From positions 1 to 64,000 of the forward strand of contig JAAXGN010000053.1 of assembly GCA_012267415.1 (NCBI GenBank): 64,000 bases of DNA, in the 5' to 3' direction. This document shows, in pieces, positions 35,732-45,446 of this stretch (the first letter of the stretch is position 1; each line of letters starts with the position of its first letter). A model generated the notes under the pieces. It did not search any database. It had not been told where the DNA came from and saw only the letters and a list, made by a program, of their open reading frames with translations. A program made the position numbers and the translations under genes. This DNA is from Candidatus Poribacteria bacterium (GTDB lineage Bacteria; Poribacteria; WGA-4E; WGA-3G).

Positions 35732-36457
35732 CTATTTTTTTTCCGAAAAATCAATCACCTCTGCATCCTCTGGTACGTTGAACTTAAATACATCTGAAGA
35801 CAATTCTTGGTCTCGTTTTATCTTAGAGAGTGATGTGATCACGCTTCGACGACTCTTATCAGGGAACTCTATTATGTAACCAAACTGGACAGGCAGCCAA
35901 TCCTTCTCTTGAACCCAAATCTCAAGTGTCTCTTTTTCTATGTTTTCATCAGATGTCTTATTATTTGTTCTATTTAGCAGATGCGGTTTAGGTGTCAGTC
36001 TTATCTGAAATACTCCTTTTGCATTTGCAGCCTCATCTGGCACCAACTCCATATCCCAATTCTCCGATACATCTTCAAGAGATGCTCCGATACCGGGTAG
36101 AATCTCACGACGTTCAGAAGTATCCCATTTTCTTTTATTTACTTGTTTGTATAAAGGTACATAAGACCATGCGTGAGAACCATCTAAAACGATAACTTTT
36201 ACAATTTGTTTGGGATTCTTTGGTGAGACAAATTCCTTTCGCAGCAGATTTGGCTTGCCGAATGTAAAGTGTCCAGTTGTCACATTTTTGCGTGTCTTAT
36301 AAAGTGTGGTCTCCTGAAATTCTGCACTGAAGTTTTTTGACTTATTGTAAGCAGTTTTGAAATTTTCAAAAATCTCGTCCACTGTAAAACTGTGCCCGTT
36401 GACAACAATTACAAAGTTTAGACAAAATAAAATCAGCAAATATCGCAGATGTTTCAC
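35732..36457 (-). CDS. lolA: Outer-membrane lipoprotein carrier LolA
   Basis: 241 residues with a signal peptide (about 1-22). LolA carries lipoproteins across the periplasm from the inner to the outer membrane. The family pattern is seen in F-S-A-E-F-Q-E-T near residue 43, G-x-F-T-F-G-K-P-N-L-L-R-K-E, L-D-G-S-H-A-W-S-Y-V-P and the late L-E-I-W-V-Q-E-K-D-W-L-P segment. It fits the many lipoproteins in this window. It is first in the run lolA-pgsA-thpR-recA. Confidence 0.87.
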   Translation of the reverse strand: MKHLRYLLILFCLNFVIVVNGHSFTVDEIFENFKTAYNKSKNFSAEFQETTLYKTRKNVTTGHFTFGKPNLLRKEFVSPKNPKQIVKVIVLDGSHAWSYVPLYKQVNKRKWDTSERREILPGIGASLEDVSENWDMELVPDEAANAKGVFQIRLTPKPHLLNRTNNKTSDENIEKETLEIWVQEKDWLPVQFGYIIEFPDKSRRSVITSLSKIKRDQELSSDVFKFNVPEDAEVIDFSEKK

Positions 36458-36531
36458 TCTGAATCTCCTATAATGTCAAATGAGGAACACTATGTGTTAG
36501 GAAAATAGTATATCACAACCAATTATGCCTG

Positions 36532-36954
36532 TCAATCATATTTTTCTGCTTTTTCGTTTTGCACAACTTCAGAAAACTCGGCATCTGAGGCGAGTAATCG
36601 TGTCCAATCCGTTAGTTCTACCTCAATATCAATTGCATCATCCAAAGCATAATAGACAAGTCTTTCTAAAGTCTCTGCCAGGTGCGTATTCCGAAAAAGT
36701 GCTTGGAACCATATACTGAAGGATTTTATCGCATCCGCTGATTCTGAGAATACCCATAAAATCACTCTACAGAAATCCAATCCTTCGTCAACCGATTGCT
36801 GTGAAATCCACACACCCTCCGGAAACCCACGAAACAGGGGTAATAGGTCTGCTATGACAACAACCCTATCATGGTCAAGGTATGAAATCTCTGGTGATAT
36901 ATCAAATTGGATAGCGTATTTATGCGTATGGAGTTCAATGTCATTTTTTTTCAA
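36532..36954 (-). CDS. Hypothetical protein
   Basis: 140 residues, acidic, no signal peptide or membrane span, starting with TTG at 36954 (GGGAGA upstream). No family is recognised. Features are a single hydrophobic segment R-V-V-V-I-A-D-L-L-P and an aromatic stretch F-S-I-W-F-Q-A-L-F. It is collinear with lolA, 74 bp upstream. Confidence 0.6.
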   Translation of the reverse strand: MKKNDIELHTHKYAIQFDISPEISYLDHDRVVVIADLLPLFRGFPEGVWISQQSVDEGLDFCRVILWVFSESADAIKSFSIWFQALFRNTHLAETLERLVYYALDDAIDIEVELTDWTRLLASDAEFSEVVQNEKAEKYD

Positions 36955-36967
36955 TATGAACTATCTC

Positions 36968-37161
36968 CCTGTATATGAAGATTAAATTAATAATCGGGTG
37001 ATTTTGATTTCACCAGGCCGGTAGGTGCGATATCCTTATCGCACCGGGGCCTAAGCGAGAACATCAGACGAAACAGATTAGAGTAAACCCACTGCCTTGA
37101 AGGTTTCCGCGTAGGATCCGGTGCGATAAGGATATCGCACCTACCGGATCCTGTATATGAA
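36968..37161. repeat. Stem-loop element, copy 1, with flanking direct repeat
   Basis: Arms at 37018-37047 and 37118-37147 are exact inverted repeats, and each arm is itself a hairpin containing GTGCGATATCCTTATCGCAC or its complement. CCTGTATATGAA occurs at 36968-36979 and again at 37150-37161, like a 12-bp target duplication. It carries no gene. It is related to the element at 45210-45397. Confidence 0.75.
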
Positions 37162-37163
37162 AG

Positions 37164-39095
37164 TTAGAGTGAATGTCCTGCCCCTGACGATGGCATGTAT
37201 AGATTCAACGCAAAACTGATCAAACTCAAAACACTTCTCGGAATAAAGTCCCCTAATACCAACCCGAGAAAGAAAGGAATTGCTTTGCGATAGGTATGCC
37301 ACCCAGAGAACCGTAGGATCATGAATTTGAGAAACCAACTTACCATCACAGGAAACCAGAAATAGATCAGTCCACCCCACGAAGCACCTGAGAGAACATA
37401 ACCTGATGGATGCAAAGTCCACCATAGTAGACGAGTCCGCAGAAAATGCAACAGGAAGACAAAACCGAACCCTCCACTCATAAAGATGATAGAACTAACA
37501 TTCGCTTCTCTGGGATGTTGTAACCAGCTTTGAAGCGGATTGAAACTCTCCCAACCAAAATGACCAACATGTCCTTGACACCTTGCAAGTACACCGTAAT
37601 GATATGCAACTTGTAGATATGTCCAAAATGTAGCAACTGCACCGACACCGATAGCAAGAGCCATGCTCAGAACCAATGTTTTACCGGGGATCCGTGCTTG
37701 ATCTCCAATGCGCAAGGATTCTATCTGGTTTGGCATCGGATGTGAACGATTACAACGGTTAAAAGCGTATAGAAAAGTCATGACAGTTAGGTTCGGAGCA
37801 CCCAAAACTCGCGTACCGATGGTATTGACCATGATCTGACGTGGATTGATACCGATAACCTCATGGTATGGGGGACCTAACTCTGCACGCACCCGACCAA
37901 TTGCTAAGGCAAATGCGATGAAGAGTACATAGAAAACTGTGATGACCCATAGCGACATTCCGGCAAAATAGCAGAACCCGAATACACCACCAACACTAAG
38001 AATGGATAGAATTGCTGTTGTCCGATATGTCAAAGGTTCATTTGCATCATCACCCCGCTCAAGGCCTATAGCATGTCTGAGAAACCTTATTATATGTCTT
38101 CGTCCCATCCAAAGCGTTAGTGCTGCGATCCCGATCCATGCACCGGATGCACGGTCATTGAGTCCAAGTCTACTGATATTGGTTACCCCAACGGCACTTG
38201 CTATCACCCGTTCTGCCCGCGTAAGCCAGAAGAAAAACCATGTTGAGAACGATAGATCAAGCGGCATAAAATACGTCAATCCAACAATTGCAAGGTTGAA
38301 GGACATTGAGACATATCCTACAGCACTCCAAGGTCGTTCCGTAATGTGTCTGTCAAGTCTGTAACTTGATGGAAATGCGGGTATCACAGGAAACAGATCA
38401 TGTAAACCTGCTAATACACGTAACAGGGCAGCGATGCCGAAACCTATCCAGAGTGAACGTAATTTGAAAAAACTACGGTTCGTTGTCATTTGGAGCGGTA
38501 ATTGGGTTAATGGGAAGCTTAGTTTTTCGCGTTCCATCCACTGCTTGCGAAGTAGCAAACCCAGACAGAGTAAAGATCCGTATAGGATAAAGATAAAACC
38601 GGACCAGATAAGAATCGGTTTTATCCATACGGTTAGATGTTCTGACAGATAGAAACTTGATTCACCTTCATAATAGCCTGCCAACCATTCTGGGTCATGC
38701 ACTGTCAACCATTCAGGAATATGGTGTAAAAAGAGTTGCGCCCATTCGTTTTCAGCACTTTCGAACCAGAACGGATGCGCTAATGTTCCCATCAGAATTG
38801 CCATCATTGCATGACCTGAGATCGTAGAAACCATGGTCACCATGATGTAGATCAATAGCAATTCAGCACGCGTAAAAGCAGCACGCGGTGATATTCTCCC
38901 TAAGACGAAGTTCAGCGCGAGAAGGACGACTAATGTAAAAACAGCATTGGAAAAAGGGGAGACAAGTGTATAGACTGCGTACCAAAGTTCACTTGCAATA
39001 CCGACCCAGTACGCATTAACGATGACAAGGACTAAACCTACTATTATCGCTTTCTTGGAGATTACCTCACTGGACGTTGAGGGGGGTGGATGCAT
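37164..39095 (-). CDS. DUF6785-type polytopic membrane protein
   Basis: 643 residues with about 14 hydrophobic segments. The first follows a short cytoplasmic start with several Ser. The extracytoplasmic loop around residues 120-160 is rich in Trp and acidic residues. The pattern (R-A-E-L-L-L-I-Y-I-M-V-T-M, M-E-R-E-K-L-S-F-P-L-T-Q-L-P, R-V-R-A-E-L-G-P-P-Y-H-E) matches the DUF6784/DUF6785 proteins of planctomycete- and Poribacteria-like genomes, distantly reminiscent of oligopeptide transporters. Substrate unknown. Confidence 0.78.
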   Translation of the reverse strand: MHPPPSTSSEVISKKAIIVGLVLVIVNAYWVGIASELWYAVYTLVSPFSNAVFTLVVLLALNFVLGRISPRAAFTRAELLLIYIMVTMVSTISGHAMMAILMGTLAHPFWFESAENEWAQLFLHHIPEWLTVHDPEWLAGYYEGESSFYLSEHLTVWIKPILIWSGFIFILYGSLLCLGLLLRKQWMEREKLSFPLTQLPLQMTTNRSFFKLRSLWIGFGIAALLRVLAGLHDLFPVIPAFPSSYRLDRHITERPWSAVGYVSMSFNLAIVGLTYFMPLDLSFSTWFFFWLTRAERVIASAVGVTNISRLGLNDRASGAWIGIAALTLWMGRRHIIRFLRHAIGLERGDDANEPLTYRTTAILSILSVGGVFGFCYFAGMSLWVITVFYVLFIAFALAIGRVRAELGPPYHEVIGINPRQIMVNTIGTRVLGAPNLTVMTFLYAFNRCNRSHPMPNQIESLRIGDQARIPGKTLVLSMALAIGVGAVATFWTYLQVAYHYGVLARCQGHVGHFGWESFNPLQSWLQHPREANVSSIIFMSGGFGFVFLLHFLRTRLLWWTLHPSGYVLSGASWGGLIYFWFPVMVSWFLKFMILRFSGWHTYRKAIPFFLGLVLGDFIPRSVLSLISFALNLYMPSSGAGHSL

Positions 39096-39132
39096 TGATA
39101 AAGCTAACCTTACGAACCTACATTAGGAGCAA

Positions 39133-40671
39133 CTATCCTGAAATGTCTGTCAATGATTGCAGCTCTGTTCCTAAATGATCCATTATATCATCAAGTGTTT
39201 TATACAACTGAAGTGTATCTCCGACCTTGTCAGACGTGATGATACGAATTGCTTCCTGTAGTTGTGTGTCGTGTCTCAAATTTACGATCTGTTCAATGCC
39301 GACATTGAGATTAAATAGTTGTTCTGCCCGATACGTTAGCCACCGCAAACTCACACGGAAGCCATCAGTGGCAAGTTCCTGTTTAAATTGCGGTAACGTT
39401 GTTTCAAGCCGAGTAAAATCCTTTGGTAACTTGCCAGTGCGTTTGGTTTCATCTTCAATCCAGTTGGTTACATAATCTTCAATAGCATTTTTTTCTGCGA
39501 CAAGACGTTGCATGACCTGTTCAATTCTATCAGGTGGTTCAGTAGATATAGGTATGTGTGGGGAAATACCAGATTTGTCTATAGATGTTCCGTTTGGGGT
39601 ATAGTAGGATGAAATCGTAAGGGACACTGCACCGATTCCCCTTATAGGATATCGTTTCTGAACGACCCCTTTCCCGTAGGTTTTCTCACCGATGAGGATC
39701 CCTCTACCGGTATCTTTAATTGCCCCCGCAACGATTTCGGAAGCACTTGCACTATATTCATCTACGAGGATAACAAGGGGAATATCTGTATCACATAAAA
39801 CATCTGAATGTGCAGGATATAGTTCGTTAAAGGTACTTTTTCTACCCTTAGTTGAGACGATAACTCCATTGTCAATAAAAGCGTCCGCAATATGGTAAGC
39901 AGCATCAAGTAAACCACCGTGATTGTTTCTCAGATCAAGGATCAGTGCCTGCATTCCTGCATTATTGTGTGATGCCAGTGCCTTGTTGAACTCTTCCTCT
40001 GTTCCGCCTGCGCGATCAGTGCCGATAAACTTTGATATTCTGATGTAACCGATACCATCATCCAACATAGTAGAGGTAACGCTCGGTATAGAAATTTTAG
40101 CACGTTTCAACCGAATATCAAAGGGTTCAAGATATTTGCGTTGCACCGTGATTGTCACATCAGTATTCACACGACCGCGTAGCAGATCCACGACATCGTC
40201 AAGTGTCATACCTGTTCTTTCACCGAGATATATCTGCTTACCATTGACTCTTGTAATATAGTCACCTGCTTGAAGTTGTGCAGATTCGGCTGGTGTTCCC
40301 GGCATCGGTTTGGAGATTTTGACGAAACCGCGATGATCTGGATAGATACTCACACCGAGTCCACCGAACTGTGCATTGTATAGATTCTCCACAGAACGTT
40401 TATGGTCACGTTCAGACAGGAGAAATGTGTAAGGGTCGTCAAGAGCGAGTAATGCCCCTTTAATTGCGCCGTGATACATTGCATTTTTGTCTACGGGCTT
40501 ATAATAATTTTTTTCAGCAGTTTTGATGGCATCATCAAGTGCTTTATTCAATTCCTTAAGGCTTATATGGACATCATCACTTGTCGCAAATCTTTCACCT
40601 GAATTGATAATTAGCAACGGGAGACCTATTGCGATGATCAGAACGATGATTGATAAAGTAAATCTTTTCAT
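39133..40671 (-). CDS. S41 family C-terminal processing peptidase
   Basis: 512 residues: an N-terminal signal anchor (about 4-22), a PDZ domain (about 98-185, G-L-G-V-S-I, P-G-T-P-A-E-S-A-Q-L-Q-A-G-D), then the peptidase S41 core. The Ser-Lys dyad is S309 in E-Y-S-A-S-A-S-E and K334 in T-Y-G-K-G, 25 residues apart as in E. coli Prc. Such periplasmic proteases trim or degrade C-termini of envelope proteins. There is an extra C-terminal helical region of about 140 residues. Confidence 0.93.
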   Translation of the reverse strand: MKRFTLSIIVLIIAIGLPLLIINSGERFATSDDVHISLKELNKALDDAIKTAEKNYYKPVDKNAMYHGAIKGALLALDDPYTFLLSERDHKRSVENLYNAQFGGLGVSIYPDHRGFVKISKPMPGTPAESAQLQAGDYITRVNGKQIYLGERTGMTLDDVVDLLRGRVNTDVTITVQRKYLEPFDIRLKRAKISIPSVTSTMLDDGIGYIRISKFIGTDRAGGTEEEFNKALASHNNAGMQALILDLRNNHGGLLDAAYHIADAFIDNGVIVSTKGRKSTFNELYPAHSDVLCDTDIPLVILVDEYSASASEIVAGAIKDTGRGILIGEKTYGKGVVQKRYPIRGIGAVSLTISSYYTPNGTSIDKSGISPHIPISTEPPDRIEQVMQRLVAEKNAIEDYVTNWIEDETKRTGKLPKDFTRLETTLPQFKQELATDGFRVSLRWLTYRAEQLFNLNVGIEQIVNLRHDTQLQEAIRIITSDKVGDTLQLYKTLDDIMDHLGTELQSLTDISG

Positions 40672-40774
40672 GTGAGTACCCCAATGCAGATAAATTGTAT
40701 TTTATTTCAGTATCTGTTTATTTTCTCTTATTAATTCTATCATGAATCCTATATTCTTGCAACGGTAATTTGAA

Positions 40775-40792
40775 GGGTGTGTAAAGTTTTTG
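40775..40792 (+). repeat. Dispersed motif GGGTGTGTAAAGTTTTTG
   Basis: An 18-bp sequence identical to that at 48865-48882 and one base different from 33303-33320. All three lie in intergenic gaps in the same orientation, with minus-strand genes on both sides. Confidence 0.6.
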
Positions 40793-40838
40793 TTGTTCAC
40801 ACGTTCTATACACCTTTCACACCGCTAGTGTTGGTCTT

Positions 40839-41927
40839 TTACGGATTCCACAAGGTCGCTTCAATAAATCTCTCTCCATCAGGTTCTTCATTGAAATAGT
40901 ATACAGTTACCACAGTCCCATCTGATCTTTGAACAGTCCTCGGATACCCTATATCATGGTCGCCCCCGTTGTCTCGTAGGACAATCTCATCAGACCATGT
41001 GTTTCCGCCATCACTACTGAGTTTTGCACAGATACGGTACGGTGCATCCCTGAATCCGTAAGTAAGACATATTCTACCATCCATGAGTTGTGTTAACGTA
41101 GGTGGATTTCCGCCTCGCCCCGTATTTTCTACCGCACAATTCATAAACTGCCAAGTTTGCCCGTTGTCATTAGATTCGTAAAGATCAATCCAATTTTTGA
41201 GTTCCTCCCAATCTTTTTCGTTCTTCTTGCTCATGCCGCGGCACCTCACTGCGACTAACACATCACTTTCAGAGAGTCGGACACTTGCTGGCATTATTGC
41301 AAATCCATCAGGTTCAGGACCGATCTGAGAATGCAGGGAAAAGGATTTTGCACCATCCTCTGTCCGTGCACAGAATATCAGACCCTCATTGCCGTTTGCT
41401 TTTGAAGCAGTAAGAAACAGTAAACATTCTTCAGAATTAGAGACGAGATAATCCGTTCGCGCAGCAATACCTGTATAACCAAACATCGGTAGTTCATACG
41501 GACCATCCCAACTGTTACAGCGGTCTGTTGATGTATAAAACCATGAATGTGCACCCGCGCTAAGACCGGTTCTACTGCACATCATAGCGAAATCAGGATG
41601 TTCAAGATTCACGCTATGCGGTGCTTTGAAAGCAGTTTCACCTTGTAGTCTGTGTTTTCCAGCCACATGTTCATCTGCAGATAAAGTACCTAACCCTGGT
41701 AGTTCACAAGGTGTTTCCGTTACTTCCCATGTCTCACCACCATCTAAACTCCTCGCTTGCATGGCAGTAAAAGGTCTATCTCGATCTCTCCGATGAAATC
41801 CGGCATCTGATTTGTGGTATCCTACAGTAAACCCCACAACTATCTCGTTATCCCATGACCATATACCGTAGTTTGCGGGCCACCCCGCGAAACGTCCATG
41901 TTCACGATAGATTGTTATGTGTTGCAT
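40839..41927 (-). CDS. Sialidase/neuraminidase-like BNR-repeat protein
   Basis: 362 residues from the ATG at 41927, with AGGAG five bases ahead. It is a six-bladed propeller with Asp-boxes: S-L-D-G-G-E-T-W, S-N-D-N-G-Q-T-W and S-S-D-G-G-N-T-W, plus V-R-C-R-G and a final Y-P-R-T-V-Q-R-S-D-G-T-V-V-T-V-Y-Y. There is no signal peptide. Exo-sialidases need an arginine triad. Suitable arginines exist but cannot be assigned here, so the activity is unproven and another glycosidase is possible. Confidence 0.8.
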   Translation of the reverse strand: MQHITIYREHGRFAGWPANYGIWSWDNEIVVGFTVGYHKSDAGFHRRDRDRPFTAMQARSLDGGETWEVTETPCELPGLGTLSADEHVAGKHRLQGETAFKAPHSVNLEHPDFAMMCSRTGLSAGAHSWFYTSTDRCNSWDGPYELPMFGYTGIAARTDYLVSNSEECLLFLTASKANGNEGLIFCARTEDGAKSFSLHSQIGPEPDGFAIMPASVRLSESDVLVAVRCRGMSKKNEKDWEELKNWIDLYESNDNGQTWQFMNCAVENTGRGGNPPTLTQLMDGRICLTYGFRDAPYRICAKLSSDGGNTWSDEIVLRDNGGDHDIGYPRTVQRSDGTVVTVYYFNEEPDGERFIEATLWNP

Positions 41928-41985
41928 CACGTCTCCTTTGAAAATAGATTATGTTTCATTATAGTATTAGAATGTTCAACCTTTG

Positions 41986-42939
41986 TTAATCTACTATTAT
42001 CCTGTTTATTTTTCCATTTGAACCACCGACAATTATATCACTGTTTGTGGGATGCACAATCATGGCATAAATCCAGCCATCAATAGCAGGATGCACAGTA
42101 ACAACCTCAACCGTATCTGGATTTATGATATAGACATGTCCATCGTTACTGGCTGCAGCAACCATGGAGCCATCGTGTAACCACGCCACGTTGAGCAGTG
42201 CTGCTTTGACTCTGGCAAACTTCACCATGCGCCCGATACTCGGTTGCCAAAAACGCACAGTCTGATCGTCACTGACTGAAGCAACCATCGGTAATCCCGT
42301 ATTGTTAGGACGGAGTGCAAGATCATGCACACGCATCGTGTGGTTGTTGAGACTTCTCAGTAACTCGCCAGTTGTTGCATTCCAAACGCGGATGTTCTGG
42401 TCTATACCTGTACTGACCAGAGTATTACTATCGTTTAGGAAACAGAGCGAAGACACACCTTTGGAATGACCTTTAAATACTTGTATCTGTGTCTCTTTGT
42501 GTATGTCAAATATGACGATCTGTCTGTCTAAACTGCCTGATGCGATTGACGAGGAATCCCGCCAGGACAAGGCAGTAACCGAATCACGATGTCCTTTGAG
42601 AACTCGTAGCGATCTGCCTTTTGGCCATGATAGTATTTCAACTGTACCTTCTACCGAAGGATTACCACCACCGACAGCTAAGAGTTTCCCATCAGGAGAG
42701 AACGTCATATCGTGTATGTTGTGCGCTTTTACCTTTATTGTTCGTTGAAGTCTGAGCGTCGGATAGTCGTAGATATGCAATCCTGCTTGTGAAGATGCTA
42801 TGACAGATTTCCCATCCTTTGTTAGTACAAGGGCAGTTATTGGCGGCATTATGGAGGGTTGATGCACATCTTCAGAGAACAGAGACGGGGTTAAACAGAA
42901 AAGAGATATGATAATAGGAATCAGGAGTCTTTGACGCAT
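41986..42939 (-). CDS. Secreted WD40-repeat protein
   Basis: 317 residues from the ATG at 42939, which begins just past the preceding gene's stop; the ATG at 42966 would overlap that gene. It has a signal peptide (about 1-23), then about seven WD40 repeats (F-S-P-D-G-K-L-L-A-V-G-G, I-A-S-G-S-L-D-R-Q-I-V-I-F-D, G-H-x(2)-[GS]-V-[ST]). WD40 proteins beside DUF1549/DUF1553 genes are common in planctomycete-like genomes, presumably as envelope scaffolds. Confidence 0.85.
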   Translation of the reverse strand: MRQRLLIPIIISLFCLTPSLFSEDVHQPSIMPPITALVLTKDGKSVIASSQAGLHIYDYPTLRLQRTIKVKAHNIHDMTFSPDGKLLAVGGGNPSVEGTVEILSWPKGRSLRVLKGHRDSVTALSWRDSSSIASGSLDRQIVIFDIHKETQIQVFKGHSKGVSSLCFLNDSNTLVSTGIDQNIRVWNATTGELLRSLNNHTMRVHDLALRPNNTGLPMVASVSDDQTVRFWQPSIGRMVKFARVKAALLNVAWLHDGSMVAAASNDGHVYIINPDTVEVVTVHPAIDGWIYAMIVHPTNSDIIVGGSNGKINRIIVD

Positions 42940-42943
42940 GGGA

Positions 42944-45160
42944 CTAATGGTTGGTAACAAATTCATTGCAAGTTAACAGGCTCCACACCATATCCTCAAG
43001 AATGGTGCGTTGTGCATTTGCAGGTACATCAACATCTATGTGTTGCTGCCAAAATGTTTGCTCTTTATGCGTGGGATGTCGACTTAATGCCGCGAGATAG
43101 AATTCTCTAACGATCTCCATCGGTAATGTACCGCTTATTATCAATTTGTCTAAGCGACTACTGGGTACACCGATGCGCGCGTTGAGTAGGTCTCCGTTAA
43201 AAAGGTGAAGTTTCCGCTGCAGTCCATCTGCTGCACCAATTGATGTTTCGCAGGAGGTCTGCCGCGAACATCTGCCGAGTATATCAAGTGCATCGGAACG
43301 TGTATTCGGATCAATTAAAGCCACAGCGCGTGTACCTTCAGGTTCAGCACCATAAGTGTCTGGTACACCAAGTACATCAGAGATAGCATCAGCTAACACC
43401 TCTGGTGCAAGTGGTTTTTTTAAGGCATGAGAATAGAAACGGTCATCAATCCTGTTCTGTGGTATGGCATTTGCACTGCGTGCATAAGCATTGCTCAGCG
43501 CGATCTGCCGGAGTGTGTGACGTAGGTCGTAACCGTTTGCAATAAAGTCATCTGCTAATGCTGTTAATAGATCGGGATGCGTGGCAGGATTGGTTGAACG
43601 GAAGTCGTCAACAGGTTCTACTAATCCCCGTCCCATCATGGCTTTCCACAGTCGATTAACGATTGCTTTGGCAAAATATGGATTCTCTGGATCTGTCAGC
43701 CAATCTGCCAATTCTCTACGACCATCAACGGCATCAGCGGATAAGAAACGTTCCCCCGGAATACGTAATTGTGCCTTCTCGCGTGTAACAGGATGGATTA
43801 CCATGCCGGCAGGTTTTACCCTGACAATCTGTTCATTCTCTATTTTTGCAAATATCGCTGCCAATCCGTGATAATCATCTTGTGTCCATCTGTCAAGTGG
43901 ATGATTGTGGCAATTTGCACAGCGTAACCGTGCTCCCATAAACAGTTCACTCATCAATTCAGCTTGTTCACGCGGACCATTGACGGTGCGGTAGAAGTTC
44001 GCTGCACCGACTTGATGCGAATCACCTGTGGCAAGAATAACTGAACGTGCGATGTCATCATAACCAACACCGTCACGCAGCTGCTGAGAAAGCCAGTGAT
44101 GATATGCATACACACCTTGTGTGTTTCTATCACGTGAACGCACGCGAAACAACTTCACTAACTGCAATGTCCAATATACATTAAATTCTTCTGATGTAAG
44201 GAGTGTATCAACTAGCATTTCACGTTTCTTCGTATCCGTTTTGGCAAGGAATGCATTTACATTTTCTGGTGTCGGTAGTCTCGCTGTTAGGTCAAGTGTT
44301 ACTCTACGTAGGAAGGTAGCATCGTCAGCATTTGGGGAGACAGGTAATCGGAGCGTAGAAAGTAGTTTGCGTATCTCATTGTCAATGATCGCATCAGTTT
44401 TTTCTACTGCGTTGTTTGTATTGCTGCTTATGTCTGTTGTTTCGTTCAATGGCGCGATGAATTCAATCGGTATAACCTCTGTGAGATACCGGGCAATGAT
44501 GATATGCCGACCGCGACGATTCAGTTTTGCTTTAGCTGCTGTTGGATTAATTTCAATGGCGGATGTGTCTTCTGGCGTAAAGACTGTCCATCGGGTAACA
44601 TCTTCTGTTGTTCCGTCTGAGAAATGTGCTGATGCCTTGAGATGAATAGTCTGCTTGAGATTTGTGATGATCTGTTTTTTTGGTGTGATGTCAACGTTTT
44701 TTAGATGACGTTTTGTCTCATAGCGCGCACCGTGCCGTATCCAATCGTGGAGCAATTGAACGGCTTCGTCCCCATGCTCTGAATCTTCTTTGAGTACTCG
44801 ACCACCCCCGTGACGGGTCTGTGCTGTTGGTTTTAGGATGACGAGGCTTTTTTCTGGGTGTATCAGGTTGATACGTCGTCCAGCAATTTGACGCACGATA
44901 GCTGCGTAGTCTGCTTGGGGATTACCACCAAACAGTGACAACTTGAACTCCCCTCTACCAGCAGCTGAACCGTGGCATGCTCCCGCATTGCAACCGAACT
45001 TGGTAAAGATAGGAATCAGATCATTTTCGAAGCTAATACGTTCATTGGTAATATGTTCATTAGAGTCTGATACGTTCTCATTCTGTGCTGCTAACGTATT
45101 TGAAAAGACAACTACATTAAGAAATACCAGAAGTAGTATTATGTGTGTTATATGTTTCAT
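42944..45160 (-). CDS. DUF1549/DUF1553 cytochrome-like protein
   Basis: 738 residues from the ATG at 45160. It has a signal peptide (about 1-24), then a cytochrome-c-like segment with heme motif C-N-A-G-A-C-H-G, an Ig-like bacterial domain (about 155-240), and DUF1549 with D-A-T-F-L-R-R-V-T-L-D-L-T-A-R-L-P. DUF1553 follows, with R-C-A-N-C-H-N-H-P-L-D (a second CxxCH), A-D-W-L-T-D-P-E-N-P-Y-F-A-K-A and V-N-R-L-W. The spacing C-x(3)-CH at the first site is not the standard C-x(2)-CH. These are PSCyt2/PSD1-type envelope proteins of unknown function, nearly always next to a DUF1501 gene, as here. Confidence 0.88.
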   Translation of the reverse strand: MKHITHIILLLVFLNVVVFSNTLAAQNENVSDSNEHITNERISFENDLIPIFTKFGCNAGACHGSAAGRGEFKLSLFGGNPQADYAAIVRQIAGRRINLIHPEKSLVILKPTAQTRHGGGRVLKEDSEHGDEAVQLLHDWIRHGARYETKRHLKNVDITPKKQIITNLKQTIHLKASAHFSDGTTEDVTRWTVFTPEDTSAIEINPTAAKAKLNRRGRHIIIARYLTEVIPIEFIAPLNETTDISSNTNNAVEKTDAIIDNEIRKLLSTLRLPVSPNADDATFLRRVTLDLTARLPTPENVNAFLAKTDTKKREMLVDTLLTSEEFNVYWTLQLVKLFRVRSRDRNTQGVYAYHHWLSQQLRDGVGYDDIARSVILATGDSHQVGAANFYRTVNGPREQAELMSELFMGARLRCANCHNHPLDRWTQDDYHGLAAIFAKIENEQIVRVKPAGMVIHPVTREKAQLRIPGERFLSADAVDGRRELADWLTDPENPYFAKAIVNRLWKAMMGRGLVEPVDDFRSTNPATHPDLLTALADDFIANGYDLRHTLRQIALSNAYARSANAIPQNRIDDRFYSHALKKPLAPEVLADAISDVLGVPDTYGAEPEGTRAVALIDPNTRSDALDILGRCSRQTSCETSIGAADGLQRKLHLFNGDLLNARIGVPSSRLDKLIISGTLPMEIVREFYLAALSRHPTHKEQTFWQQHIDVDVPANAQRTILEDMVWSLLTCNEFVTNH

Positions 45161-45209
45161 ATTTTGATGGCACACGGATGAAGATTTAATTAATAATTTA
45201 GGTAATCTT

Positions 45210-45397
45210 GATTTCCCCAGGTCGGTGAATCAACGCCAAATGCGCGTTTGGCATTTGTCGGGTGCGATATCCTTATCGCACCGGAACTTAAGCGGAAACC
45301 TTTGATGAAGCGGGTTAACCGTAATTTGTTTCGCCCAACGTTGTCGCGTAGGATCCGGTGCGATAAGGATATCGCACCTACCGACCTGGGGAAAATC
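45210..45397. repeat. Stem-loop element, copy 2
   Basis: Outer inverted ends GATTTCCCCAGGTCGGT (45210-45226) and its near-complement (45380-45397). Inside is the GTGCGATATCC hairpin at 45259-45284 and its inverted partner from 45355. An extra palindrome GCCAAA-TGCGCG-TTTGGC (45235-45252) is present that copy 1 lacks. It lies between the DUF1549/DUF1553 and DUF1501 genes. Confidence 0.75.
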
Positions 45398-45415
45398 TGT
45401 TTTTACTTTAAGAAC

Positions 45416-45443
45416 GGCACACGGCGTGTGCCTACTACTTTTA
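45416..45443. repeat. Palindromic unit GGCACACGGCGTGTGCC, copy 3
   Basis: The same palindrome plus TACTACTTTTA flank as at 6996 and 7027, 38 kb away. It ends 3 bp before the DUF1501 stop codon. Confidence 0.8.
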
Positions 45444-45446
45444 AGT

